Under the pieces are notes generated by a model. The model saw only the letters and a list, made by a program, of their open reading frames with translations, was not told the origin of the DNA and did no database searches. Positions 9,754 through 20,124 of a DNA stretch of 64,000 nt are shown piece after piece. Position 1 is the stretch's first letter. Each line of letters starts with the position of its first letter. Position numbers and translations under genes: made by a program. The stretch is from Trichomonas vaginalis G3 (lineage: Eukaryota > Parabasalia > Trichomonadida > Trichomonadidae), in assembly GCF_026262505.1 (NCBI RefSeq), contig NC_067204.1, positions 9,333,797 to 9,397,796 of the forward strand. The letters run 5' to 3'.

Positions 9754-10095
9754 CTATTTTATATGGCGCATTGCGACTGGAATCGTAGATTCCTGGGTTC
9801 TCGATGTTGATGAAAGAGGTGGGGGGTATGTTGGATAAGTGGGAATTTCAACAGGTTCTTTACCAGGTTCAGATAAAATGATTGGGTCTCCATTCTCACG
9901 GTTTTCTTCATTCTCCTCATTCTTCGGTAAGTCACGAGTTAATAAATTTGGTTGAGTTGCTGACCTTGTTAATTCAGGACTAACATTAACTTTAACATTT
10001 TGAATAATTCGTGATTTATCATCATTTACGTTATAACCAACCGTAATCTCTGCTTTTGCGTTAGTGTTCTTTTGACTAGTGAAACGTCTTCTCAT
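9754..10095 (-). CDS. unassigned Polinton protein, Pro-rich C-terminus
   Basis: The frame encodes 113 residues starting MRRRFTSQKNTNAKAE. A basic N-terminus is followed by a short beta-like segment (ITVGYNVNDDKSRIIQNVKV) and a Pro/Thr/Ser-rich, probably disordered tail with TYPTYPPPLSS. The matching gene in copy B (37218-37526) has the same N-terminus and a diverged tail. The small size, basic N-terminus and position in the structural gene block would suit a minor virion protein, but no family is recognised. Confidence 0.55.
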   Translation of the reverse strand: MRRRFTSQKNTNAKAEITVGYNVNDDKSRIIQNVKVNVSPELTRSATQPNLLTRDLPKNEENEENRENGDPIILSEPGKEPVEIPTYPTYPPPLSSTSRTQESTIPVAMRHIK

Positions 10096-10127
10096 TTATA
10101 ATCGAATAAAAAAATATATTTAAACTT

Positions 10128-11026
10128 TTATTTTGCTGGAACTTTTGAATCTATTATTTCCTGTATTTGTTCATGAAGTTGATTTTTAGCATTTTCATCG
10201 AAATTAATAGACCGAATATATTCATTAATTGCATTCTTATAATCATTTGATTTCTCAAATTTTCTTTTATCTGATTCCTTAACTAAATCATAAGTTAAAC
10301 CTCGTTGCTGATATAATGGTTTCTTAATTAAATCTTTGAATGCTTGAGATAAAGCACCTGATGCAATTCTTGCTACTATAATTGGTTGGAATTGCTGTTT
10401 AAGTTCATCTTTAACATTTGCGAAAACTGGATCGAATAAAGCAACTTTAAAGAATTTCTTAGCTGGAATTTCAGGTCTTAAATTTGCATATTGACCATCA
10501 AACTGGTTAGAATATCGTGGTAATCCATCCGGTCCCTCTTCAATAGCATTTAATTCTTCATTGAAGTAAGAATATGGATTATGACGGTATGAATTAATTG
10601 GACCATTTTCACCTTCTCCAATGTATTGTTTAACAGCTTTTCCATTTTCATCAAATTGCATAGGATAATGTTCATTATATGCTTTACGTTTAGGATAATC
10701 GTCATTGTTAATTTATAACCATTTATGACTTTAATATTTCCTTGACCATCAGTAACGAAAACTTCATTTATACCATCAGGTTTTCCATTTGGACCCGTAA
10801 TGTCTGCTTCGTGTGCTTCCCAATTTGGACCATGACGTTTGGCATATGCTTGAGCTTCTGGTAATGTTAAAACGTTTCTCATTTGTTTAACATCCTTTTG
10901 AAGACCGGCAACAATGTGGACTAATTCTTTCATTCCATCGGGAACTTTCATAGTTCTATTATATGCACCCTTTTTGTTTGTTCCTTGTTTTAATGGAACC
11001 TGTAGAAGATTTGCTATTTCTGTCAT
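10128..11026 (-). pseudogene. unassigned conserved Polinton gene, broken copy
   Basis: This gene of about 300 codons lies between the packaging ATPase and the small Pro-rich gene, and copy B has it in the same place (36286-37184). It begins [20 protein letters not shown] and ends in a helical, charged segment. Its position among capsid and packaging genes suggests a structural or assembly role. No domain is recognised. The reading frame is interrupted here. Confidence 0.65.
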
Positions 11027-11066
11027 GTTTAATTATAAATAAAAAATAAAAATTAATTATAAAAAG

Positions 11067-11894
11067 TTATTCGAATTTAATGGAACCTTTATTTAAATCA
11101 ACTATTATTTTTCCATGTTCTCCTAATTGTTGATATTGTGTGTAAAGTTCATTAATGCTCATTGGTAAATTCACTTGATAAAGCATAACGTTCAACTGTT
11201 GACGACTAAACCCACTGAAAATGAAAAGTGTTGATAGATTTGATTTAATGTTTGTGCTTAATGCTTTGAAGTATTGAACAGCCATAAAGAATGAACATTG
11301 AATGTGTCGACATTGAGTTAATAACTGATTAAAATATGATTTCTCATTTGTTATTAGTTTTGATTTCACTGCATCATCTAGAAAAATGAGTGAATGCAAA
11401 AATTCTCTATCAAAATTTGAAATAGAAAGTGTTTCAAATAATTCATCCCGTTGTTTATCAATAATTTTATCCTCTAATCCTTGCTTCTTGATTGTATTAT
11501 ATAATTCTTTATACATTAAAAAGTTTTTTAAATAATCTTCTGCTTCTTCTTGTGATAAATAAATAATTGGAATTTTGATTAAATGCTTTAAAGATTCAAA
11601 TGTATCATCTGAAGGTGAACCTGAACGGTTGATATAAATTAACACATGTGAATAGGGTGAAGTGTTAGCAATAATGATAATTTGTTTTAATATCGTTAAT
11701 GTTTTACCTTTATTTTGTTTACCAATTGCTGCAGTGATTGAATTTAAGTAACATTCAGAATATGGAATTTTCATTAATTTTTCCTTAGATAGAGCATTTC
11801 TATTATCACTCAATGCTTCATTAATCATATCATCTACGTATGTATTATATACTCCTGCTAATTCTTCATAAGGGGTGGATGAATTTAAATCCAT
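11067..11894 (-). CDS. Polinton DNA-packaging ATPase (FtsK/HerA, A32-like)
   Basis: The 275-residue protein has a P-loop near residue 60 (AIGKQNKGKT) and a Walker B strand ending in two aspartates (HSLIFLDDA) near residue 167. A sensor-like FFMAVQYFKAL strand follows. Order and size match the genome-packaging ATPases of Polintons, virophages and adenovirus-like elements, which pump DNA into the capsid. It lies directly after the capsid gene on the same strand, as in copy B and other Polintons. The copy looks whole. Confidence 0.8.
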   Translation of the reverse strand: MDLNSSTPYEELAGVYNTYVDDMINEALSDNRNALSKEKLMKIPYSECYLNSITAAIGKQNKGKTLTILKQIIIIANTSPYSHVLIYINRSGSPSDDTFESLKHLIKIPIIYLSQEEAEDYLKNFLMYKELYNTIKKQGLEDKIIDKQRDELFETLSISNFDREFLHSLIFLDDAVKSKLITNEKSYFNQLLTQCRHIQCSFFMAVQYFKALSTNIKSNLSTLFIFSGFSRQQLNVMLYQVNLPMSINELYTQYQQLGEHGKIIVDLNKGSIKFE

Positions 11895-12030
11895 TTAATC
11901 AAAAATAAATTTATAATTTTAAACATTTCTATTCATCAATATTTCATCATATGAACTTCTATACTGTGGTGGTGTACCTGTTGAATGATATTTCAAACCT
12001 TCTTCCGGTGTCCATGTCCAATATGTAGTC

Positions 12031-13348
12031 CTAGTAAAACCAAACCTGAGGAGGATTTGTCACTTTTGAACAGTAAGTGTCATTTTCACCCTGAATTATT
12101 GGATAAGCTTTCACTTGTACTGTAACTTGTGAGTTGAAAGTTTCTAATCCATCAAAGAATATACCCGCTCCATCACGTTGAACTGGAATAGTGCATAAGA
12201 ATGAAGTTTGGTCTTTCCATGTTCTAGCTAATGGTGTGCCATTATCATCATTCAATGGTCTAGTTAATGAGTCCTCGTATTCTTCCGTGCATTCATTCAC
12301 TCCATCTAAATCAGAAGCTTGAAGCATACGTGTAAAGAATATGTCACCCACTGTTGTCATCGCTTGATCGGGGAAGTTTCTGGAATCTATAGTGACCTGA
12401 AGACCTCGAAGCATTGGATTTTCTAAAACTGTTCTTTGCATTGCATTCTTCGGAAATGCTAACACAATATCTGTAACATTATGAAGAGCGTATGAGAAAT
12501 CTGAGCTGATACCTTCAGGAGTGATGCAACCTCCATTTAGTGAACGAACGTCAATATGTTGAGCTGGAATCATGAATGGATCTTCCTTACTGAATAAACG
12601 TGGTATTGCTTTAATTGATTCTTCAATTAAACCATATCCTGGTGTAATGCATTTATCCTCTAAAACTTCCATCTTTGTGCATGAAATAATAACGTCTTCA
12701 ACTGTTGCGTCAGCAGATGTAGCGGCTAAGCTTGTAATTAATTTGGCAGGAAGTCCGATTTGTTGGAATTTGCGATCATATTTATAAACATGATTCATAA
12801 TCTTTTCATAATTTTCATCAGTTATCTTTTCATAAACATAATTTTGTAAATCAGCAACTCTTAATGGGTCAACCTGACAAAATACTAAAGTATCCCTGAA
12901 AACATAATATTTAAGAATGATATCACCAAATGATTTAGGATAATCATCGAACGCCTGAAATGCTAACAAATCATTTATCGGAATAATCATATCAAAAATG
13001 ACATCAACTTCTTCATTTGCTTTCTTGAAAACTTCTGAAGGGTCAACATATTTACCACATACTGAGTTATCATATTTTTGAACATTATTATATAACGAAT
13101 GAACAAACTTTTTAACTTTCCTTTCTGATTTTGGTTTATATGTTGCAAATGCGAAAGATTCACGGGCGCAATCCATTTGAAGATAACCAGCATCACCTCT
13201 TTCAGTTTCTACTTCTAATTGTTTAAAGTTTTGATTTGATGATTTATAACCAACGAATAAACGCATGCATTTAAAAGCGGCATCACATGTGAAAGCTTTA
13301 TTTGAAACTAGAGTTGCTTTAACTTTGCGTTTAATATATGTGTCACCT
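12031..13348 (-). pseudogene. major capsid protein gene of Polinton A, cut by element end
   Basis: Nearly identical to the intact 546-residue gene of copy B at 33756-35396, this segment stops where the element itself stops. The product is a large beta-rich protein located next to the packaging ATPase. By size, position and composition it is the double jelly-roll major capsid protein of the Polinton family. Copy A lacks the 5' part of the gene, and its 3' end differs slightly from B, so the copy is broken. Confidence 0.75.
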
Positions 13349-13597
13349 TTTAACAAATTCAGTGATTACTCCATCAAAATTTCCTTTTATGTATAATAGT
13401 AGATCAGAGTTTTCATTTGGATTAAATTTATATCCTTTAGAGCTATTGAAATAAATAAAATACTCAATTTTGACTCCTTGAATTGAAGAAATTGAAATTA
13501 CTTGATCAGTAGTTAAATAAAAATTTTGGGAACTAATAGGTTTATAAACTAGCACTTCTGAACCCTGGGTATTGTCGAATCTGACAAAATCACACAC
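13343..13597 (-). pseudogene. host open frame ending at the Polinton A junction
   Basis: An open stretch of about 85 codons reads through ordinary-looking residues (GSEVLVYKPISSQNF and onwards) and meets a stop within the first bases of Polinton A. It has no ATG, and an in-frame stop lies a little upstream. It may be the remains of a host gene interrupted or partly deleted when the truncated element joined here, or it may be a chance open frame. No family is recognised. Confidence 0.3.
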
Positions 13598-13852
13598 ACT
13601 GCTAAATGTACGTGAAATATCTTTTTAATTGACAAAGGGCAGATATATTTCTATCTATTTTAGTGATATTTTTGATCTGATTTTTCTTTTTCATTTTTTT
13701 GAGAGGCGGGAGTTGGATTCAACATAAAATTGTATTGAACTTCATTCTAATCAATCTTCTTCTCATATTTTTAATGTCAAAATATTTGAATGATTTGATT
13801 TTTTGAGGGCTGGATCTCTTTTTTTCATCTCAATTAAAAGGAATAGGAAACA

Positions 13853-14224
13853 ATGTCCTGGCAAACATATGTAGATATGTTAGAACATGCCACGTATGCC
13901 GCAGCTATCTTTTCTATTAAAGGAGCATTGTGTGCAAAATCATCTAACTTTGCCGGTAATTCCAAGAATTTGGTTTATTGGTCAAAAATGTTCAGCGATC
14001 CATTACTTGCACGCCAACATGGTATTGAATATAATGATATTAAGATGTTTTCATTAGAATATTCTAATGATTTTATTCATGCAATGCATGATGAACTGAA
14101 TATTTACATGAAGAAAGCAAATACAGTTATTGTTGTTGGTCTTTGTGGAGGTGATAAACCTCAAAATGATGCAAGGAATCAAGTTATTAATATTGCTAAA
14201 ATTCTTTCTGATTCAGGAGCCTAA
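13853..14224 (+). CDS. profilin
   Basis: This 123-residue protein begins MSWQTYVDML, the start typical of profilins, and has the expected length for the small protist forms. Profilin binds monomeric actin and poly-proline segments of formins and related proteins and controls filament growth in the cytoplasm. The N-terminal SWQ segment with the C-terminal helix (NDARNQVINIAKIL) would form the poly-proline cleft. The central strands (TVIVVGLCGG) fit the family fold but are divergent. It stands alone, divergent from the truncated Polinton and convergent with the CK2 beta gene. The ATG follows an AT-rich stretch directly, consistent with a short untranslated leader. Confidence 0.8.
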   Translation: MSWQTYVDMLEHATYAAAIFSIKGALCAKSSNFAGNSKNLVYWSKMFSDPLLARQHGIEYNDIKMFSLEYSNDFIHAMHDELNIYMKKANTVIVVGLCGGDKPQNDARNQVINIAKILSDSGA

Positions 14225-14385
14225 TGATAAAGTATCTGATCAGTATGATAATCAGAAAAAATGATTTATGTATTCAAGAATAAATCTATCATTTATTGTT
14301 GATTTTTATGATTATTTTAATAAAAAAATCAGCTTTGAATATACAAATATATACTTTATAAACAAAACATTAATATGAACTATAA

Positions 14386-15036
14386 TTAGTTATCATCTGG
14401 AGTGGTTGAATTTTGTATAATCGATTTCTTTGGCTTTGGTGATCTTTTACGATCCATTTTAAATCCAAATGCTCTAGGAACGAAAACATTGCAAGGAGCT
14501 TTCGGAACAATTGATCTAAATCTTTGTCTTAATATATGAACATAAGTCGGCCCAAAAAATGCGCCATCTAGCCGGCCGTATGGAGAGAACTGAGATTCAT
14601 AGACATCACAGCAATTTGGACAGAATATTTTCATGGTCGCTTCCTCAAAAATTTCAGAAACGCCATAAGGAAGGCATCTGCACCCATTGCATAGATATCT
14701 AGGGCAAGTGGGAAACTTTCCTGAGTCATATTTTTCCTTAACAAGATCTATTCCATCTAAAGTGCAAATAAACCTTGCATGTATTAATCCGTATAAATTA
14801 ATCGACTGATCCATTAAATCTTCATCTTCTTCGTCTGATTCTTTATGAGGACTTCGAATTTTAATTAATGCTTCATTAAATCTGTTAAAATACTTTTTAA
14901 GGCCAAAGAAATTGAAGTTATCGCTTAAATAACTCGGATCTACTATAACCATATAAGAATACATTTGCTGGGATGTAAGCCATTCCCCAAAACTTGGAGC
15001 CATTTTTTTACAAAATTTTGATTGAATTTTTGACAT
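14386..15036 (-). CDS. casein kinase 2 regulatory (beta) subunit
   Basis: The protein has 216 residues. CK2 beta dimerises and docks two catalytic alpha subunits to form the tetrameric CK2 holoenzyme. Visible family features, in order: an N-terminal EWLTSQQ helix; an acidic patch (ESDEEDEDLMDQ) at about residues 66-77; the LYGLIHARFICTLDG segment; and the zinc-binding dimerisation site made of two Cys pairs, CPRYLC and CPNCCDVY. The GAFFGPTYVHIL segment matches the alpha-binding region. An extra 11 residues precede the usual start (MAPSFGEW); both Met residues are possible starts. The tail is basic and short. It is convergent with profilin. Confidence 0.9.
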   Translation of the reverse strand: MSKIQSKFCKKMAPSFGEWLTSQQMYSYMVIVDPSYLSDNFNFFGLKKYFNRFNEALIKIRSPHKESDEEDEDLMDQSINLYGLIHARFICTLDGIDLVKEKYDSGKFPTCPRYLCNGCRCLPYGVSEIFEEATMKIFCPNCCDVYESQFSPYGRLDGAFFGPTYVHILRQRFRSIVPKAPCNVFVPRAFGFKMDRKRSPKPKKSIIQNSTTPDDN

Positions 15037-15848
15037 AAAGATTTTGATGATAATGAATTTTGTAAAAACTTAAAGGAGTACTATCACATTTGATTTGTCA
15101 ATTCTACAAATCATGAATAACCCTCAAAATCCATTACTTGAGCTTGATTCCATCAACTTCATTCATAAAGATTTAAAATTGCAGCATTAAAACGAACATG
15201 TTTACTTTATTGACATCAGGATGATCTTATGACAACTCATTGAAGTGCTTTCTGTACTAATATGAGATACATTTGATAATTATTGATTTAGCATATAACC
15301 AATATGACATTTACAGTGCCCATAAATAAATGAATATTTTTATTGAGCATTAGGCAATAATTTGCTAAATTTATTAAATACAATATTCATTTTTGGCATC
15401 CTGCGAAGTTAAGTTAAACATGCTTATTAAAACTATTAATATTTACAATGATCATCAAGATATTCCATAGATCATCAATATGTTTTTTTTGTAGAAATTT
15501 TCTTTGATTTTTCAAAAAATAAGCAAAAACAACTCTTCATATTCAGTGTGCAATATGTGTTAGATAGTGTTTCAGCTTCTTGCTGCTTGACTTTAGCAAA
15601 GATACGCAATTTTGAATCCAAATGTCTGACTTTTTATCCAAAAAATTTTTCATCTGAACCCTATTCCAATAAATACTCTCCTTTTTAGAATTTGAAAGTA
15701 ATCTATAAGTCGATGATTTGGATTTTTGAAAAATTTCTGAGATTGATAAAAAATTTGATTAAAAATATTAACCAAATCCTACATTCCATCCTAAGATATG
15801 AAAATCACATATTTGTCAATTTGACGCGACCGCGCGACCAGATAAGAA
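15037..15848. other. intergenic region, no gene seen
   Basis: This AT-rich spacer lies between the divergent CK2 beta and J-domain co-chaperone genes and should contain both promoters. I see no open frame of substance, RNA gene or repeat. A short GC-rich patch (GACGCGACCGCGCGACC) sits 20-35 bp before the J-domain ATG. Confidence 0.5.
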
Positions 15849-17360
15849 ATGCTTCTCTTTTTCTTTTCTCTCCTTGGTTTCTTTAATCTAGGAGGCTTTC
15901 CATTCGAAGATTTCCAACGATTCCCAGATACTCCAGTTGGTCGTGTTGAACAACTCATGGCCTATCGAAAGTATTGGGATGCATTCGAATCTTGCAACCA
16001 AATCATCAGAGAAGGCGGCTATGTTGAGCCAAAAGTTTATCGCTTGAAGGCTCAGTGTGCTTTGACCATGTCTCTTTCAGACGAAGCCGTTCAAGCAGCA
16101 TCAATTGTAATTAATGATAAAAAGATCAGACTTTCTAACAACGAAAAGCGTTTATGTTACCAAATTCGTGCTCACGCAAATCTCCAGCTTGGAAAATTTG
16201 ACCAAGCTAAAGCCGATGCCGCAAAATCAAATAACCAAGAAATGATTCAAGAAACTTCAAGCGCAGCCGATGTTTACAAGACATTCCAAGACAAAATCGC
16301 CGAGAATAAAAACGATGAAGCTGCACGTGCATTAGACCAACTACTTAAAGTAGCCTTGAGCTCATTTGAACTGAAAAAAATTCGTGCTGATCTTGCATGG
16401 GATGCCAAGGATTACGATAAATTTGCCGAAGTTGCCAAAGATCTTCCAGAACGCTATCCAGACGACCATGAATTACTTTACCGCCTTGGCGTTGTCACCA
16501 TGTGTGCTGGTGACTTCCAAAAGGCCAAAACCTTCTTCGAAGGAGCAACTCGTCGTAGAGGATATCCAGAATATTTCGCAATTGCCAAGAAATCTCTCAA
16601 CAGCATTCAGAGAGGCTACTCAGAAGTGAGGAGGAACACAGATATTAAGAGCCTTCTCCGAAATGAGCAAAAATTCGACACAATTTACAACCAAACTACA
16701 GAATTTTGCGCCCAGAAGTCCGAAATCATGCGCGCAATGAATCTCCTTAAAGCCAAAATCATCAGATCCAAGGGCGATAGCAAAGCTACGATCGATTTCC
16801 TTAATGAACAGATCGGAACTTATTCAGATACAACAGAATTCCAACTTGAACGTGGTGAAGTCTGTCTTGACTCTGGAGATTACGAAGGAGCCATTTTTGA
16901 CTTCCAATCCGTTCTCAGATCTGGACATCGCGATTCTAGGGCACAACAAGGTCTACAGAAGGCTCAGCAGATGAAGAAGGAGCAGAACAATGACGACTAC
17001 TACAAATTACTTGAAGTTCCCCGCGACGCAAGCGAATCTGAACTCAAGAAAGCATTTCGCAAGGCTACGATCAAATGGCATCCAGACAGACACCGCGGAG
17101 AAGAGGAGAAGAAGAAGGCTGAGCAGATGATGAAAAAGATCAACCTCGCATACGAAGTTTTGTCAGATCCTCAGAAAAGAGCAATGTACGACCAAGGTGT
17201 TGACCCAGATGGTCAGCAAATGGGCGGACAAGGCTTCGACTTCAACCCATTCGATTTAATGAATGGTTTCGGTTTCCCTGGATTTGGCGGTTTCCCTGGA
17301 GGGGCTCAGCACTTCGAATTCCACAACGGAAATGGTTTCCACTTCGAATTTCACTTCTAA
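15849..17360 (+). CDS. ER TPR/J-domain co-chaperone, DNAJC3 (P58IPK) type
   Basis: The 503-residue protein starts with a hydrophobic signal peptide ([16 protein letters not shown]). Tetratricopeptide-type helical repeats follow from about residue 30 to 380, for example the stretch around residues 115-215 and a clear repeat near 335. A J domain occupies about residues 390-455 with the HPD triad (KWHPDRH) that stimulates Hsp70 ATPase. The tail is Gly/Phe-rich and ends in HFEFHF without a KDEL-type signal, as in animal DNAJC3. This order (signal, TPRs, C-terminal J domain) is that of DNAJC3, which hands misfolded lumenal clients to BiP. Codon use is richer in G and C than in neighbouring genes, as for a well-expressed gene. 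Confidence 0.88.
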   Translation: MLLFFFSLLGFFNLGGFPFEDFQRFPDTPVGRVEQLMAYRKYWDAFESCNQIIREGGYVEPKVYRLKAQCALTMSLSDEAVQAASIVINDKKIRLSNNEKRLCYQIRAHANLQLGKFDQAKADAAKSNNQEMIQETSSAADVYKTFQDKIAENKNDEAARALDQLLKVALSSFELKKIRADLAWDAKDYDKFAEVAKDLPERYPDDHELLYRLGVVTMCAGDFQKAKTFFEGATRRRGYPEYFAIAKKSLNSIQRGYSEVRRNTDIKSLLRNEQKFDTIYNQTTEFCAQKSEIMRAMNLLKAKIIRSKGDSKATIDFLNEQIGTYSDTTEFQLERGEVCLDSGDYEGAIFDFQSVLRSGHRDSRAQQGLQKAQQMKKEQNNDDYYKLLEVPRDASESELKKAFRKATIKWHPDRHRGEEEKKKAEQMMKKINLAYEVLSDPQKRAMYDQGVDPDGQQMGGQGFDFNPFDLMNGFGFPGFGGFPGGAQHFEFHNGNGFHFEFHF

Positions 17361-17685
17361 ATATTTTGTTAAGATTCAAAAATATTTAAAAAATGTGATT
17401 TTTTTTAATTCTCAGAAGTGATTTCACTCTCAATTCTGAACTTTTTTAAGGGTGCCGGAAAGTGAGGTGACGCGATTTCGAGTATTGCTCATAACTTCAT
17501 TTGTGGTAAAGATATTAATGATATTGAAACATATATTAGTAGGGTATATACTAAGGTTTTTATTTCTATGATATTGAGTTCTTTGGTATTTCCAGTATGA
17601 AAACTTGCGGACCTATCTTGTCCCTGTTTTTTCCATGGCATGGGCACCTATCTTGTACCAAAGGAGGGAGTAGTCAAAATATGAT
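17361..17685. other. intergenic region with a mariner-like end motif
   Basis: The only notable sequence is TTTAAGGGTGCC at 17445-17456 followed by GGAAAGTGAGGTGAC. It resembles the ends of mariner elements and recurs near 63245-63291. There is no gene. The last 15 bases are shared with the downstream flank of the second ankyrin gene. Confidence 0.45.
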
Positions 17686-19494
17686 TTATTGGGCACCTGA
17701 TTGCAAAAGAAGATTAATAATCTTTTGATAATTTTAATTTTCCTTTTCCTTTTCCCTTGCAATATCAAGTGCTGTTTTTCCATTTTTGTTTTTATCATTA
17801 ACATTTACATGAATAGATATTAAATACTCAATAACTTCAAAATGTCCATTAAATGCAGTAAAATTAAGTGAAGAATTACCATTATTATTTTTATCATTTG
17901 GATTGACTCCAATTGAAATAAGATATTTAACAACTTCAAGATGACCGTTTTCTGATGCAATAAGTATTGGTGAAAATTCATCATTATTTTTGTCGTTTGG
18001 ATTTACTCCAATTGAAATAAGATATTTAACAACTTCAAGATGACCGTTTTGTGATGCTTTAATTATTGGTGAAAATTCATCATTATTTTTGTCGTTTGGA
18101 TTGACTCCAATTGAAATAAGATATTTAACAACTTCAAGATGACCGTTTTGTGATGCTTTAATTATTGGTGAAGTTCCATTATTATTTTTATCATTTGGAT
18201 TTACTCCAATTGAAATAAGATATTTAACAACTTCAAGATGACCGTTTTGTGATGCAACAATTATTGATGAAAATCCATCGTTATTTTTGTCGTTTGGATT
18301 TACTCCAATTGAAATAAGATATTTAACAACTTCAAGATGACCGTTTTGTGATGCAACAATTATTGATGAAAATCCATCGTTATTTTTGTCGTTTGGATTG
18401 ACTCCAATTGAAATAAGATATTTAACAACTTCAAGATGACCTTTTGTGATGCAATAATTATTGGTGAAAATTCATCATTATTTTTGTCGTTTGGATTGAC
18501 TCCAATTGAAATAAGATATTTAATAACTTCAAGATGACCGTTTTCTGATGCAACAATTATTGATGAAAATCCATCGTTATTTTTGTCGTTTGGATTGACT
18601 CCAATTGAAATAAGATATTTAACAACTTCAAGATGTCCTTCTTGTGATGCAATAATTATTGATGAAAATCCATCGTATTTTTTTCGTTTGGATTGACTCC
18701 AATTGAAATAAGATATTTAACAACTTCAAGATGACCATTTCCAGATGATATAATTAAGCAATTATTGCCAATACAATTAACAGCTTCTTTATTACAGCCT
18801 CCTTCAATGAGATGTTTTACTAATTGAAGATCTCCATTTTTACATGCATAAAGAAGTGATGTATTTTTATATGAATCTTTCTTTTCACTTAATCCAACTG
18901 CACATGAAATAGACATAAAAATTGTATCACCTTGAGTTGAGAGTCCTTTGAGGAATTTGTATACTGATTCAAAGTCATCAGTGTTTAATAATTTAGTAAT
19001 TTCTGTAAATTTATTAATAGATCGATTTAATTGAATGTTTTCTTTATTTTTAGATGATATTTCATTTTTGTATTGATGATTTTCATCTTCAATCTTTTGT
19101 AAATTTGTTTCGAGCTTTTCAATTTTGGCTTGTAATTTTGTGACTTCGTTTGTATCTGAAACATGTTCTAATCTGATTTGCTTCAAGTACTCTATTAATC
19201 CGTGAGCAGATTTAAGTTTGAAACATCTTTTGTAGCTCTCGAGAATTTGAATTGCTTCGTCAAATGAACCAATGCAAACATTGCATCTTCGAACACAATT
19301 AAATAGTTTGTGTGATCTATATTTCAATTTTCCTTGAGTAAGAAGAGTAATGAAGTTCTGAGAATTAAGTGAAGCTTTCGCTAGTGTTTCAGAGATGATA
19401 TCTTCTTCAAAAACATCAAAAAGATGTCATCATCGATATATGTTTGAATGTGATTTGCGATGTAATCTGTATCAACACTTATTCTATGACTCAT
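17686..19494 (-). pseudogene. ankyrin-repeat gene, decayed duplicate of 29958-31571
   Basis: The gene has the same start (ATG at 19494), the same N-terminal coiled region and the same 33-residue ankyrin units as the intact gene at 29958-31571, and ends in the same QSGAQ followed by a stop. It is no longer functional. A one-base loss near 19427, soon after the start, shifts the frame. Another frame change lies in an A/T run near 18675 and another near 18440. The longest surviving frame (18656-19327) covers only the coiled region and the first repeats. It carries more ankyrin units than the intact copy. The repeat units differ between the copies mainly in linker residues, so both arrays have expanded separately. 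Confidence 0.85.
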
Positions 19495-20124
19495 CGTTTT
19501 TTATAACGAAAAGTCGTTTCGAAATTACTCAGTTGAAACCACATATACTCTAAATGTGATAATCAATTTTGATCTAAATTCAGGATGAGGAGTAGAAATA
19601 TAAGCTATCGGAAAAGTTAAGTTGTATACTAGAGATTTTGGAGATTAGTATTGGTAATATATCTATACGCACATTACTATGCCAAGATATCCAACTTAAA
19701 CTCCTCATTTTTTTTAAATTTAAATTAATTTTCAACACTTTTAAAAAATTATAGCATTCAAATGCATTTTTATCAAGTTTCATGGTGCATTTAAGAAACA
19801 CACGTTTTTTTAATGCCAGATATGCGCGTAAATGCACTCTTGATATTGCAAATATAAAAACCTCATTTCCATAAACTTTGTCCTTAAGGTATACTTATGC
19901 CCGTATGACACGACATTCAATTCTGTTGTTTATTCTACATGCCTGCTGTCAGAAATTTGATTTCTATATATAGACTTAAATAAAAGAAATACACTTTATA
20001 TCATTATAAACAAATATATAAATATAATATAAATATAATAAATAATAAACAAATAATAATAAAATCTGTCATGAAAATCTGACACTTTACACGTCTGCCA
20101 TGTAAATTTGTCACTTTTCAATTC
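19495..20124. other. intergenic region shared with the second ankyrin locus
   Basis: The first 330 bp are the 5' flank of the ankyrin pseudogene and match 31572-31880 upstream of the intact copy, including a hairpin repeat at 19614-19697. The rest, up to the IRE1-like gene, is AT-rich and holds no gene that I can support. Confidence 0.55.
19614..19697. repeat. short hairpin repeat, copy 1
   Basis: A unit of about 84 bp starts GTTAAGTTGTATACTAGAG and ends GATATCCAACTTAAAC, so its ends are inverted repeats. A smaller inner pair is GGTAATAT with ATTACTA. Related copies lie at 31691-31770 and 53093-53160. It looks like a foldback miniature element or a conserved structured 5' flank. Confidence 0.6.

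Larger units (their letters stand above)
1..13348 (-). mobile_element. Polinton/Maverick copy A, truncated
   Basis: This is a self-synthesising Polinton (Maverick) DNA transposon. Its gene set matches copy B at 31895-51754 read in the opposite direction: integrase, accessory block, fibre, unassigned genes, packaging ATPase, major capsid protein. The integrase end runs off the left edge of the window, so any polymerase gene and terminal repeat there are unseen. At the other end similarity to B stops abruptly at about 13348, inside the capsid gene, and no terminal repeat follows. The copy is therefore truncated. Several core genes are also interrupted, with roughly four or five breaks. Nucleotide similarity to B is very high by eye, so both copies are young. 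Confidence 0.9.

Noticed and set aside
1-13348. The integrase core raised the possibility of an LTR retroelement.
   Set aside because: There is no reverse transcriptase, Gag or LTR. The capsid, packaging ATPase and, in copy B, PolB define a Polinton.
14225-14385. A possible RNA gene between profilin and CK2 beta.
   Set aside because: The stretch is a plain AT-rich convergent spacer with no stable fold or internal promoter boxes.
17686-18660. Regular 99-bp periodicity that could suggest a CRISPR-like or satellite array.
   Set aside because: The period equals 33 codons and encodes ankyrin units; it is a coding repeat in a decayed gene.
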